A DNA stretch of 64,000 nt from positions 5,039,284 to 5,103,283 of the forward strand of contig OZ024808.1 of the NCBI GenBank assembly GCA_964017045.1, in the 5' to 3' direction. Positions 1 through 10,906 of this stretch are shown here, in pieces. Each line of letters opens with the position of its first letter. Positions within the stretch are counted from its first letter, which is position 1. The position numbers were made by a program, and so were the translations under genes. Source of the DNA: Omphiscola glabra (Eukaryota; Mollusca; Gastropoda; Lymnaeidae). Under the pieces are notes generated by a model. It saw nothing but the letters and a program-made list of their open reading frames with translations, made no database searches and was not told the origin of the DNA.

Positions 1-110
1 TATTATGGCCTAAGCTATCTACATACATAAATGAAGTTGAAGGCTTAGATTACGGTTTACGCACACACATGTATCGATGGATCTTGGCAAAGTTGGTAAA
101 CATACCCTTC

Positions 111-735
111 GAATCCCACCAGGAAACAAGATCCCATTGAGGAACAAAACCCTAATGTGGAATGGGATCCAAATGAGGATTTGTGATCCCACCTGGTAAA
201 ATTATCTAAACAGACAATAGATCCTACTGGGAACTGGATCCCACTGGTAATGGGATCACATCAAGGAATGGAATCCCATGAGTGAACAGGATCCCACATA
301 GAACAGAATTTCCATTGGTATGAGATGGGTTACCTTAAAGGAAACGGGAAACCACCAGGATTGGGATCACACTGAGAACGGGATTGTATCAGGATATGTG
401 ATCCAATTTAGAAACGGGATCCCATCACCATTGGGATCACAAATGAGGCCGGGGTCACAAAGAGTAAGGGATCAAGATCCCAAATGGGAAAGAGATCACA
501 TGGGGATCGGGATCCCATCAGGTAATTGGATGCCATTTTGGAATGGGATCCCATTGGGAATGGGGACCCATCCAGATTGGGATTTAATCAGAATCAGCAT
601 TTAATATGAATATTATCAGGTTGGGATCCCATCGGGATCAGGATCACATAGTGGGAAATGGGATAACAACAGGGACAGGATCCACTGGGGATGGGGATCA
701 AAATGGGAAATGAGCACCCTTTGGGAACCTATTTT
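111..735. repeat. degenerate minisatellite around GGGATCCCAT
   Basis: Dozens of imperfect copies of a motif like AATGGGATCCCATCA recur every 17-20 bases, with many BamHI-type GGATCC cores. The units are strongly diverged, so the array is old. The 94-codon frame inside it is a read-through of the repeat. Confidence 0.75.
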
Positions 736-854
736 AAAGAAGTGTTTTCTGAGGAGAAATATTAAAATCTAAATACTTTTCATAGCGATGTGCTTTTTAC
801 AGACCCCTTAATTTCCATAGTAGCTAAATGGCTGTAGAAGTTTTAATTTCGAGA

Positions 855-887
855 GGAATCCCGGGCAAAGCCCCGTATATTGGTTAG
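855..887 (+). mobile_element. Helitron-like 3' end (hairpin plus CTRR-like tail)
   Basis: The stem CCCGGG-CAAAG-CCCCG is followed about ten bases later by TTAG then T, which resembles the Helitron terminus of a short hairpin before CTRR with insertion before T. A better copy of the same end, with CTAG, lies on the minus strand at 28165-28200. Here CTAG has decayed to TTAG. The family call is from structure only. Confidence 0.4.
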
Positions 888-904
888 TAAATATATTGGT
901 TTGT

Positions 905-1320
905 GGATTTGTTTGTTCTGCATAATTTTTTTACATGGCACATATATCCATCACTATCCAGAATCAAACACTGGGGTGGGGTGGTGTTTTGAACCTTTTA
1001 TAATATTCCGTTTGGGGCCGGGGGGCCCTAATTCTTTTTTTTCCTTATATGAGCTACGTCAATAAAATTATTAACAAATACTCCTACATGAATAGATGGA
1101 TCTTGACCAAACTTATTACACATACACTTGATTATCAACATTAAAATACTGAAGGGTATTGTACTCATAATATTCGCTCTTTTGGGGTGAGGGTCCTATT
1201 TCATTTTTCCTAATATAAACTATATAAATACCAATAGGTTTAGACAACACTATAGGTTCAATGTGAATTGATGGTAGGCCTAGCCTGGTAGCAATACACT
1301 TCATTGTCCGTATTAAAATA
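905..1320. repeat. diverged modular repeat, period about 170 bp
   Basis: Related blocks recur around 925-1080, 1085-1250 and 1255-1320: a part like GATGGATCTTGACCAAACTT followed by a CCCTAATT-type part and an AT-rich TATATGAGCTA-type part. A related piece lies at 65-110. It follows the Helitron-like end and may be part of a larger element. The reading frames here are not convincing genes. Confidence 0.4.
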
Positions 1321-1536
1321 TCGGTGGATTTAAAATTAATAATATCCAATCTATTCAGGGCTGGTCTAGCATTTTGCAAAAAGTTTAATTATTTAAAAAA
1401 GCTAGATATATGGCATTTTTAAACTGATTTTAACGGGACAACTTTTTAATTTTAACTCCATTATTCTTTCTGACTTATTTTTATATTGAGAGGGGATGGG
1501 GCGATGCAAAAAAGGTTAAAAATCAATGCCCTAGAA

Positions 1537-1732
1537 CAGTGGTTCTCAACCTTTCTAATGCCGCGACCCTTTAATATATTTTCTCATGTTGTGGCGACCC
1601 CCAGCCACAAAATTATTTTCGTTGCTACTTCAGAACTGTAAGGTATGTGTGTTTTCCGATGGTCTTAAGCGACCCCTGGGAAAGGGTCGTTTGACCCCCC
1701 CGAGGGGTCGCGACCCACAGGTTGAACCGCTG
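1537..1732 (+). mobile_element. SPIN-like hAT MITE, copy 1
   Basis: A 196-bp non-autonomous hAT element that starts CAGTGGTTCTCAACC and ends with a GGTCGCGACCCACAGG-type terminus and CGCTG. It is flanked by a perfect 8-bp target duplication, CCCTAGAA at 1529-1536 and 1733-1740. The interior (GCGACCC, GTTGTGGCGACCC, TTCGTTGCTACTTCA, CGATGGTCTTA) matches what I recall of the SPIN/URR1 family of hAT-Charlie elements. Two bases are missing near the right end. There is no transposase, so it depended on an enzyme supplied in trans. Confidence 0.85.
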
Positions 1733-1902
1733 CCCTAGAACATACCCTCCACCTGTCAACCAATATGATCAAAATGCAAGTAGCCTATTTCTGAGGTTAC
1801 GAAGTGGCACTAGGCCTAATTTCAATAAAGGGGTAGTGACCAAAACTCAGTTTGAGAACTGCTGGACTAAATTGGTTTGGTGGATAATTAGTTTGTCTAA
1901 GT

Positions 1903-1965
1903 CAGTGTTTCCCAAAGTGTGGTACGCATACCCCTTGGCCTTGGGGTATGGGAAGAGTTTGTAAA
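1903..1965 (+). mobile_element. hAT-type terminus fragment
   Basis: CAGTGTTTCCCAAAGTGTGG is a typical hAT (Charlie-like) terminal sequence, followed by an imperfect internal inverted repeat around GTACGCATACCCC and GGGGTATG. No matching second end or target duplication was found. Confidence 0.4.
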
Positions 1966-2337
1966 GAAAATGTTTTCTTCTGTCACTTCGGTTGACATTA
2001 ACATGACAAAAATGTGTGTAGCTCTTTTACTCTGTCACTAAATGATTTTCAAAATATTAAATGCGTTCTGATAAAAAATGGATATACTTTCTGATGATTG
2101 AAGCAGAATAGGATACCAGCTACAAAGACGTATAGTATAGTAGTTTACTTAAGACTTAAGTCTAAGTCGTCTGATAAGTTGTTAAGATTTGCCCTTTGGT
2201 GAGGAGCAAAATATTACCAATAAAATTAAAACTATTATATTTATATCTTATTGTTTTATCTTTTACATATTATATTATCTATTCACTTTACTTTAATGTG
2301 ATATGAAATTGAGCTATCTTGCTAAAAAAAATTAAAA

Positions 2338-2564
2338 GAGCGCCAGGCTGATGTGTAGTTGTGTGTCCTTGGCGTCATTTGCGTTAGTAGGGAGAGGGTC
2401 AAAACCCTGTTAGGGAGAGGGTCAAAACCGGGTTAGGGAGGAATTTAGGGTTCAGGTTAGGGTGAGGGATAGATTTAGACTTATATTATTTTTTCATTTT
2501 TAAAAACTTTTTATTCGTCATGGTAAAAAACGCGGACACATAACTACACATTTACCAGAGCGCC
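2338..2564. mobile_element. MITE with about 30-bp TIRs and a TTAGGG-rich core
   Basis: The left end GAGCGCC...GATGTGTAGTTGTGTGTCC is mirrored by the right end, which reads inward as GGCGCTCTGGTAAATGTGTAG. The core has several TTAGGG motifs and a GGTTAGGGTGAGGGATAGAT segment shared with the element at 5672-5787. There is no open frame. I read it as a non-autonomous DNA transposon of unassigned superfamily. Confidence 0.6.
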
Positions 2565-2716
2565 ATAAAAAAATATTTCCATTGGTCATTGGCGGAAAAC
2601 CGGTCTGGCACAAACGTGGAAAAATTGGATATTGGAGTTAATACCGTATTTGAAGCGATAGGCCAATGCCTTTTATAGACTAAATATAAGTTAAGTTAGC
2701 GATGACCAGGACGTAC

Positions 2717-2830
2717 CTTTCCAAAGGGCGTGTTGACTGGTTGTTTGGTGACCGGTGGGAGTCCAATGTCCGAAAATGTCAAAGTTGGTGCTGTTTCCGC
2801 AGTGCCAGTAGCAGTCGATTCACCTTCCAT
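2717..2830 (-). CDS. first coding exon of an unidentified gene (38 codons)
   Basis: On the minus strand an ATG at 2830 sits in a strong start context (AACAACAATGG). It opens a 114-nt frame that ends exactly at an AAG|GTACGT splice donor (exon end 2717), phase 0. The peptide begins MEGESTATGTAETAPTLTFS and ends VNTPFGK. It is Thr/Pro-rich, has no signal peptide, and belongs to no family I recognise. The 5' leader above 2830 is unique sequence with no intron signal needed. The next exon would lie below 2717 and I could not find it; it may be left of the window or hidden among the repeats. Evidence is limited to start context, codon-clean frame and donor. Confidence 0.5.
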
Positions 2831-3059
2831 TGTTGTTTTTCTTTATGTTGACCTAATTTTTTTCAATTTGTGGTAACAGAGACATAGTGGATAGTGTTAA
2901 CAAAACATCACAAATTCTAGAGGGCTAGCGGATAGCAGAAATAAGTAACTGCATCCCTAAGATTATTTCATGAATGCATTGAATCGAAAGTTCTGCTACT
3001 GCTAGTTGCAAGTTTGCAAGCCATGCGAATGTCAAGTATTCACCGCCGGTGCGTGTAAA

Positions 3060-3710
3060 AAAAATGGACGAAAATAATTGAACAGTTTTTCCTAGAAATC
3101 AATTTGGGTTTTCCCTATAACTGTCATGGAACCATACTTTTGTGTTAAGCGCCAGCTGTTATCCTATGAATTATAATTATAATTTTATAATTTAAAAGAT
3201 TATATCTTTTTATGAGTAATTGTACACTTAAGAGGGTACTTCAATTTTTAAAAAATTATTATTATTCACACTTCCAATAAAACAAATGCTCTTCAATTTT
3301 AATTTTAATTCAACGCAAAAATGATTAATTAAACACATAATATACTACATAACATTATTTCACATTTCCATTAAAACCAGTTAGTGTTGTGGCATCTCTA
3401 GCGATCCTGTCGGTTATTCAAGGATAAAATCATGTTATGCTTGTTAGCACATCGTCTAATACCGTGTTGTTGTAGAAACAAGATACTACTGGCTTTATCG
3501 TGAACTAATGCAGAAATTGTCAAAAAATTCATGGCGTCTACAGAAGCAGTTGTATTTATTAAACCGAATGTAGCTGCATAGATTAGAATAGTAGTAATGA
3601 TAATTTTTGCGGTGAATTAATATTGAAGTACCCTTAAGGATTGTTCAATGACTTTAATCGTCTCACGTTCGATCTGACAAAACTCAATTAATTCAATTCA
3701 ATAATAAATC
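3060..3710. other. AT-rich intergenic stretch, nothing recognised
   Basis: Unique, AT-rich DNA with no coding frame, array or transposon end that I can support. It would lie upstream of the minus-strand exon at 2717-2830. Confidence 0.5.
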
Positions 3711-3721
3711 CTGTTATGTTT

Positions 3722-4285
3722 TCACATTGCCTATCGTGTGAATCGTGAGTTCTCCGAAGAATATCTGTTTAGGGAGCCGGTGGTCTTCCATACGGGCAAC
3801 GTGTCCCATCCAACTGAGTTGAGACTGCATCAGGGTGGTGAAGATACTAGGTAGGTTCGCTCTAGTGAGGACCTCTGTGTCAGAAACTTTGTCTTGCCAC
3901 CTGATGCCGAGGAGTTTCCTGACCCAGGTTGTGTGAAAAGGATTCAGTTTCTTGGCGTGACGCTGGTAGACTGTCCACGTTTCACATCCGTAGAGCAATG
4001 TCGAGAGGACTGCTGCGCTATTGACCTTGATCTTTGTTTCCCGTCTGATACCTCTCCTGTCCCAAACAGTGCTGCGGAGCCTGCCAAATATGGCACTAGC
4101 TTTTGCGAGTCTGGCATTCATTTCATCATCCACGATGACAGATTTGGAGAGGGTGCTGCCCAAGTAAGTAAATTTATCCACCGCGTTAAGACGATGTCCG
4201 CTACTGATGATATTGGGTTCAACGTAGGGCCTACTGGGAGCTGACTGATACAACACTTCAGTCTTCTTCGCGTTGAGCTAAACTG
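3722..4285 (-). pseudogene. LINE reverse-transcriptase C-terminal fragment
   Basis: An open minus-strand frame reads LNAKKTEVLYQ, VDKFTYLGSTLS, TLLYGCETWT, RKLLGIRWQDKVSD and LSWMGHVARM. This is the thumb and C-terminal region of a non-LTR retrotransposon polymerase. The catalytic fingers and palm (including the ADD box) are absent. The upstream side is cut at about 4275, where a 25-bp minisatellite begins in the middle of the conserved LNAKKTE segment. The frame is unusually intact for a dead copy, so it may be fairly young. The exact LINE clade is not resolved. Confidence 0.85.
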
Positions 4286-4506
4286 TGGTTATGACACATG
4301 AGCTAAACTGTGGTCATGACACATGAGCTAAACTGTGGTCATGACACATGAGCTAAACTGTGGTTATGACACATGAGCTCAACTGTGGTTATGACACATG
4401 AGCTCAACTGTGGTTATGACACATGAGCTCAACTGTGGTTATGACACATGAGCTAAACTGTGGTTATGACACATGAGCTTAACTGTGGCTATGCCACATG
4501 AGCTAA
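4275..4506. repeat. 25-bp minisatellite, about 9 copies
   Basis: The unit begins GAGCTAAACTGTGGTTATGA. The first unit overlaps the LINE frame next to it, so the array either grew from the LINE or replaced its upstream part. Confidence 0.9.
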
Positions 4507-4762
4507 ACGGGGCCAAAATATTCGTGAAGACAATACATGAATCGTTTAGAAATTTCAAATGTTTTGTCCCCCTGGGCCTGTTACTCTTCAGGCGGCCTCG
4601 ACTTTGCCACCCCTCACGTAAACGAATTACGAAACCTACGGGAAACACACCGGACAGCAATGTGTTATAGTACACGTAGTACAAAGGAATACAAAATAAT
4701 ATAACGTGCCGGCAAGGTTCACACCGCACTTCTACATCCCTCGTGGCCACCTGCCCTATTGC

Positions 4763-5087
4763 AGGAGTTAACATTCCAGGAGTTAACATTCTAGGAGTTA
4801 ACATTCTTGGAGTTAACATTCTAGAAGTTAACATTCCAGGAGTTAACATTCTTGGAGTTAACATTCTTGGAGTTAACATTCTTGGAGTTAACATTCTTGG
4901 AGTTAACATTCTTGGAGTTAACATTCGTGGAGTTAACATTCTTGGAGTTAACATTCTTGGAGTTAACATTCTTGGAGTTAACATTCTTGGAGTTAACATT
5001 CTTGGAGTTAACATTCTTGGAGTTAACATTCTTGGAGTTAACATTCTTGGAGTTAACATTCCTGGAGTTAACATTCAAGGGGTTAAA
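4763..5087. repeat. 15-bp minisatellite, about 21 copies
   Basis: The unit is GGAGTTAACATTCTT, with a palindromic GTTAAC in each copy. Because 15 is a multiple of 3, several long frames run through it on both strands; none is a gene. Confidence 0.95.
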
Positions 5088-5310
5088 TACTTGTCTAAAA
5101 AGTTCTATATACAAAATGAATCCATCCATGGGTCCGTCCGACTATCGTATTCCCAACCCACGGGGTTTCTATTGGGCCGCCGAATAAAACTGTTTAATTT
5201 GTAATGAAACGTGTATGGTTAAGCGGTGACTTGGTGTAAACGTTAAATAATTTAAATATTGTGCATCAATGTCTCATATTAATTTTTATTTTATTAATTT
5301 TTTATGTATT

Positions 5311-5513
5311 CGTATGGAGGATGCGCCTATGTAAGCCTATAGAGGATGCGCCTATGTAAGCCTATAGAGGATGCGCCTATGTAGGCCTATGAAGGATGCG
5401 CCAGTGTAGGCTTATGGAGGATGCGCCTATGGAGGATACGTCTATGGAGGATGCGCCTTTGAAGGATGCGTCTAGGGAGGATGCGCCTATGGAGGATGCG
5501 CCTAGGGAGGATG
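5311..5513. repeat. minisatellite of GGAGGATGCGCCTATG units
   Basis: Units of about 16-17 bp alternate with 26-bp versions (extra GTAAGCCTAT). There are roughly 10 copies. Confidence 0.85.
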
Positions 5514-5671
5514 CCGCTTAGTTTGCATTTTATAGCATAACAATAAAATTGAGAAGGAAAGTAGTTTATCAGAATACAAGAATTCATAAATACAAAATTA
5601 TAAATGATAAAATATGTAACTTGTGTTACCTAATGCTTGGTTGGTCGTCTCGATTGTGTGAGACTAAACAT

Positions 5672-5787
5672 TTGGCTAATGTGCTGTTGTGGTCCCCTTA
5701 TTGGGAGTCACTTCCCTTTGTTTATGATAGATTTAGGGTTCGGGTTAGGGTGAGCGACAGAGGGACCACAACAGCACATTAACCAAA
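5672..5787. mobile_element. MITE with 26-bp TIRs and a TTAGGG core
   Basis: The left end TTGGCTAATGTGCTGTTGTG is repeated inverted at the right end with one or two differences. The core ATAGATTTAGGGTTCGGGTT is shared with the MITE at 2338-2564, and the ends also align with it, so both belong to one diverged family. Confidence 0.65.
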
Positions 5788-5841
5788 CATTTTATTTACT
5801 TGACTTAATCCACTCACCCTGTCCATCAGCGTGCCAACATG

Positions 5842-5915
5842 CAGTGTTTCTTTCAGAAATTTTCCCCCGGGGGAGCACTTCAGATGTTCGGGGGGGGGGG
5901 GGGCAGTGCCAGGTG
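5842..5915. mobile_element. MITE fragment with CAGTGTTTCTTTCAG end
   Basis: CAGTGTTTCTTTCAG is followed by TTTTCCCCCGGGGG, GCACTT and a long G tract. The same parts occur in inverted orientation at 9404-9479, which shows a shared repeat family. Superfamily unassigned. Confidence 0.4.
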
Positions 5916-6542
5916 TCAGTAGCCAGAGGAGTAGCTAAGGGGTGGCAGATGGGACATATGTCCCCGTGCGCCAGACTAGCGGGGGCATCAAATGGGCTAT
6001 AGTGTTAATGGATGAAAATAATGGGTTTCAGAGTTTAGCGGAGGGGGGGGGGAGTAAAAATGAATCTTTTCCCCTGTCACTAAAGACTCACGTCAGTGAC
6101 GTAAAAAGGGGGGGGGGGCGAACATTTGGTCTTCCCAGGTGCCATTTTTTCTTTAGATAGAGCGGCGGGATTTTCGGACATCTGCAGAGTTTCTATCGAG
6201 AAAGGTAGCGCGTCAAAAATGTAACCCACCTAGGGTGGCGCTAACACTAGGCTCGCCGCTGGACAGTGTATATATCAGCACAAAATTTGGTTGTCATGGC
6301 AAGTAATTTTTATCGGACGTAGGGCAGCAGAAAATGTGTGATTATTTAACAATCAAGACGTGCATTTTGGAGTATACATGATTCGAATGTTTTGATAAGA
6401 CTGTCATTGATCGGGGAATATAATTTTTCAAGCGTCAGTGGAGGCATACGTAAACTAAATTCATTCTGGTTGTGGTGCGCCGAAGAAAATAATTTGACAC
6501 AAGATTAGATTCAACCCCGTAAGACACACTGATCGACGTCAA

Positions 6543-6567
6543 TGAAAAAAAAAAGGGGGGGGGGGGT
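6543..6567 (+). repeat. A-tract joined to G-tract
   Basis: A run of about 11 A passes directly into about 12 G. Similar homopurine A-to-G junctions occur at 20525-20548 and 53940-53970. Confidence 0.8.
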
Positions 6568-6622
6568 AGCAGAAATTGAGGAATCCGAAGAGTTTGAGCA
6601 AAAGTGATGCAAATTTTTCTTT

Positions 6623-6757
6623 TTCTGTATATTAAGGGCCCACGATCAATTTATTGATCATTATGGCTCCTATGAATGTAGATGGGATTTTTCTGTATAT
6701 TAAGGGCCCACGATCAATTTATTGATCATTATGGCTCCTATGAATGTAGATGGGATT
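6623..6757. repeat. direct tandem duplication of about 68 bp
   Basis: Two essentially identical copies of a segment containing TTAAGGGCCCACGATCAATT and ATGGCTCCTATGAATG. A diverged inverted relative lies at 22195-22245, so the parent is a dispersed repeat. Confidence 0.85.
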
Positions 6758-6914
6758 TGCAATGTTTCTGTGCTTGGTGTTGATGAGGATATGTCACTGG
6801 TAACAAGAGTTACTTAGTGAGGGTATCATGTATCTTTCAGACAATGTGTGAAGGGGCATTTCAGACGTTCATATATTTACTGTTAGATGTCTCGTAGAAA
6901 AATGCTAAGAATAC

Positions 6915-7500
6915 AACATCAACATACACCAACTATATGTGGACTACAAATCAGCTTATGATAGCATAGACAGGAAATACATAAACGATGCTCTGCTGGA
7001 ACTTGGAGTCCTTAACAAACTTCAAAGCAAAAACCTCGCTAAGGGAACAAAGAAGGCAATATACACCACTATCATAAGACCAGTAGTAACTTAAGCAAGT
7101 GAGACTTGGTTCCTACCAGAAAAGCAGTGAACCTGCTAAATATATGACCCGATGATAGACAATTTTGTTTTGGGAATCCGTACAAACCAAGAGCTATATC
7201 AATTGTACAAATACCCATCCATAGTCACAACAATATAAAAAAAAGGCAGACTGCCCTGGGCAGGACACATTGAAAGGATGCCAGTTTCTGGAGCAACAAA
7301 AACGATCTACAGGCAGAAACCTAGGGGCAGGGGGCTCACCGGTCTACCAAGACAGAGATGGAAGGCGATGTAGAGAATGGCTTACAAAGGTTGTGGTTCG
7401 CACATGGAGGTGTAAAGCGATGGTTCGATCCGAATTGAAGAATGTGGTGGAGCAAGCCAGGGCCCTACATGGGATGAAGCGCCACTGATGTAAATATTTT
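6915..7500 (+). pseudogene. internally deleted LINE polymerase remnant
   Basis: Plus-strand pieces read LYVDYKSAYDSIDRK (motif A of a LINE reverse transcriptase). They are followed almost at once by C-terminal parts: IYTTIIRPVVT-ASETW, then RLPWAGHIERMP, IYRQKPRGRG and LPRQRW. The palm between motif A and the thumb is missing, and stops and frameshifts interrupt the rest. The 3' side ends near a short AATAATAAC run, as in many LINE tails. It is not functional. Confidence 0.8.
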
Positions 7501-7509
7501 AGACTTTTG

Positions 7510-9340
7510 TGTGGTAAGCGCTAGAAATAACAATAATAACAGGACATCACTAACTCTTCCACCAGCCCAATTTTAAATAAATTCAGTCCAGTTGGGAGCC
7601 CTTAGGGTATGCTTTTTTATCGAGAGATACTCCATAGCTTAGACTCGCCCCTTAAAATTGTATAGGCCCCGAAACGTTTTTGATAAATTCAAAATGTAAG
7701 AAGGCCTTTATTTTACATACCTTATTTAAATTTAGTTTCGCATCATTAAACACTTAACTGTAGAGCAACGGGAGAGATGCTAGTTAAGATTTTATGTGTC
7801 ATTTGACCTAAGAGCCATCGTGTGAGGTCTGCAACCCGTATAGCTGCATGGGGCCTCGCATATTTTAGGGACTTAAAGCTGGGTTGTAATTACATTAAAT
7901 TATCAACTTTTACTGCTAGGTAGGGAAGGACAAAACCGAAAAGTAGCACTGGTGCCACAAAAGTCAAGCGACGTCTCTGCTTGACTAAGTGTGTTATGCA
8001 AACATTATTTTCTAAATTAAAAAGTAATGTGTTTTTAAAGTTATTATTTAAAAATATTTTTTGGGGTCAACTACATAAAAAATAATGAATTTACTACAAA
8101 ATATTTTTAAAATTAAAAAAAAGATAAGAATTCCTTCCCAAAAAAAAAAGGTATCCATCACAAAACAGAAATGCTAAAATAATTTTACATTTTGAACGAA
8201 AAAGAAAAACCAAAAACATACGTTTATTTCTAAATATTTCCAAGTTTCACCAAAGTCAAAAAGAAAAAAAGAGCTTTACTGTACAAAAGGATATAGACTA
8301 TCTTTATGGGTTTTCAAAATTGTTATTATTTATAAATCATATGTAACCTACATAATTGTTAAGAAGTCATGACTTATTTACAAAAGGCATCATATATTTA
8401 TTAATGTGTGATTTTTTTCTTATTAAATTAAAGTTTAAATTCTTAATATTCACTTGATTGAATGTTGATTAAGATTTTTAAACTACTATAATTTGCTTTA
8501 GATCATTACAACTTGCCTCTTCGATATTATACTTTAAAACAATTTTTTTTACCAATTCTATAGAATTTTTTTTAACTACTACCAAAAATGGCATTTACAC
8601 AATAATCGAAATACTCGATTTTTTTTCATTAGTTGTTTAAATATATATATTCTTTCTACTGGATTATTATCTTAAAATAATTTTTTTTAATAATTCAAAC
8701 ACCTGCGGAAGATTGTTTATTATTATTATATTAACAGAGAAAAGTTGATGGGGATTTGATAAAAAAAACTTTAAAAAAAAATAATTATTGATTTAATGTC
8801 CACTATTTGTATGCAACCGGTTAATTCCTAATTTTTTGTTTTAAAATTAGTTTGTTTGTTTGTTTGTTTGTTTTTGTTTTTGTTTTTTTTTAAGTTTTCA
8901 TTTGATCTAAGTCGGTATACATGTATGGAATCTACTACATTAAAATATTTGCTAAAATGATTTTTTTTAAAGCATGATGCTATTATATAATATAATGTCA
9001 AAACAGATTGCACATGTTTATTACGTAGTAAGAACTACATTCAATTTATAGACATTTATATTTATATATATGTAAAGGTAGTTTAATACAGTGTTATTAT
9101 AAAGTCTTTCAACTTGTGCAGCTGCAAAAATTTCATTAAATAAAAGATACCGATATATGCGAATAAGAATAAGTAAGATTTTAGCTTATGATCAGGAGCG
9201 GCCAATTATCAAAACAATACGATATTTATAATTGATTTCTGCGAGCCTGTAACAAGATTAACCTGAACGATATGGATCATCAATAAATATCGAACAAAGC
9301 GATATTTTATTTGTTTCCAATAATTGTAATCGATGAAAGA
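7510..9340. other. AT-rich unique stretch, no gene seen
   Basis: Very AT-rich DNA with many A and T runs and a short GTTT run near 8851. There is no convincing coding frame, array or transposon terminus. Confidence 0.55.
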
Positions 9341-9403
9341 CACAAATGTCAATTACTTTTAAAAATTTTATAAAAATTAAATTTAGATAATTTTTTTTTA
9401 CAC

Positions 9404-9479
9404 ATTTTCCCCCGGGGGGGCACTTGACTTGCTCCGGGGGGGCAGTGCCCCCCCGGAAGTATGCCTGAAAGAAACCCTG
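9404..9479. mobile_element. MITE fragment, inverted relative of 5842-5915
   Basis: Read on the minus strand it begins CAGGGTTTCTTTCAGGC and continues with a C/G-tract hairpin (CCGGGGGGGCACTGCCCC), then GCACTT-type and CCCCCGGGGGAAAA parts shared with 5842-5915. Confidence 0.4.
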
Positions 9480-9640
9480 CCAACATGCTTGTAGTCATGA
9501 CAACAGTGCTAAAGAAGGTTTTATCACCAACAAGGAAATGCTTTGGATGTGTGACTAAGGGAAAATGAAAGTCCAAACACGCCAATCATATCACTCGGCC
9601 TTGAACTCTGATGTTCGTTTGCCATGGGGGTTGAGCATGG

Positions 9641-10345
9641 GAGGATATTTCTATGGGAATAAAGGTCTACTACTGGTAGGGGTCGTATAAACTAGCATGT
9701 TCCCAGTTCTCAGGTTATTTCTATGGGAATAAGGGTCTACTACTGGTAGGGGTCGTATAAACTAGCATGTTCCCAGTTCTCAGGTTATTTCTATGGGAAT
9801 AAGGGTCTACTACTGGTAGGGGTCGTATAAACTAGCATGTTCCCAGTTCTCAGGTTATTTCTATGGGAATAAGGGTCTACTACTGGTAGGGGTCGTATAA
9901 ACTAGCATGGTCCCAGTTCTGAGGTTATTTCTATGGTAATAAGGGTCTACTACTGGTAGTGGTCGTATAAACTAGCATGTTCCCAGTTCTCAGGTTATTT
10001 CTATGGGAATAAGGGTCTACTACTGGTAGGGGTCGTATAAACTAGCATGGTCCCAGTTCTCAGGTTCTTTCTATGGTAATAAGGGTCTACTACTGGTAGG
10101 GGTCGTATAAACTAGCATGTTCCCAGTTCTCAGGTTATTTCTATGGGAATAAGGGTCTACTACTGGTAGGGGTCGTATAAACTAATATGGTCCCAGTTCT
10201 CAAATTATTTCTATGGGAATAAGGGTCTACTACTGGTAGGGGTCGTATAAACTAGCATGTTCCCAGTTTTCAGGTTATTTCTATGGGAATAAGGGTCTAC
10301 TACTGGTAGGGGTCGTATAAACTAGCATGTACCCAGTTCTCAGGG
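9641..10345. repeat. 70-bp minisatellite, 10 copies
   Basis: The unit begins AGGTTATTTCTATGGGAATA and ends TTCCCAGTTCTC. The copies differ by only a few substitutions, suggesting recent expansion or homogenisation. Confidence 0.95.
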
Positions 10346-10469
10346 CCGGACTTAACAACTTTGGCGCCCCAGGCAGTTAACTGTTAATAATTTTAAAACA
10401 CACTGCTGAAGAAGACAGAAAAGAAGACACCAGAGAAGACAGAAAAAAAGACACAAGAGGAGACAGAAT

Positions 10470-10845
10470 AGTGGCAACCTGCTCTGGTGGCAACCTGCTC
10501 TAATGGAAACCTGCTATGGTGGCAACCTGTATTGGTAACAACCTGCTATGTGGCAACTTGCTCTGGTTGCAACCTGCCCTAGTTGCAACCTGCTCTAGTG
10601 GCAACCTGCTCTGTTGGCAAACTGCTCTAGTGGCAACCTGCTCTGGTGGCAACCTGCTCTAGTGGCAACCTGCTCTAGTGGCAACCTGCTCTGGTGGCAA
10701 CTTGCTCTAGTGGCATCCTACTCTTGTGGCAACCTGCTCTGGTGGCAACCTGCTCTAATGGCAACCTGCTCTGGTGGCAACCTGCTCTAGTGGCAACCTG
10801 CTCTGGTGGCAACCTGCTCTTGTGGCAACCTACTCTTGCATTTAT
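10470..10845. repeat. 16-bp minisatellite, about 23 copies
   Basis: The unit is GGCAACCTGCTCTGGT, with variants in the last bases. Confidence 0.95.
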
Positions 10846-10906
10846 CTACGTTTGTTTAAAAAAACCTTCCGATGGAAGTCTGTTTAAATTGCCTTTTTGC
10901 ATGAGG

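Noticed and set aside
2395..2470. Interstitial telomere repeat (TTAGGG words)
   Set aside because: The words are irregular and lie inside a MITE with inverted ends, shared with the element at 5672-5787.
3894..4244. Plus-strand 116-codon frame
   Set aside because: It is the antisense shadow of the LINE polymerase fragment on the minus strand.
4743..5204. Protein-coding gene of NILGV or ELTFL repeats
   Set aside because: Frames are open on both strands because of the 15-bp unit; the flanks have no gene signals.
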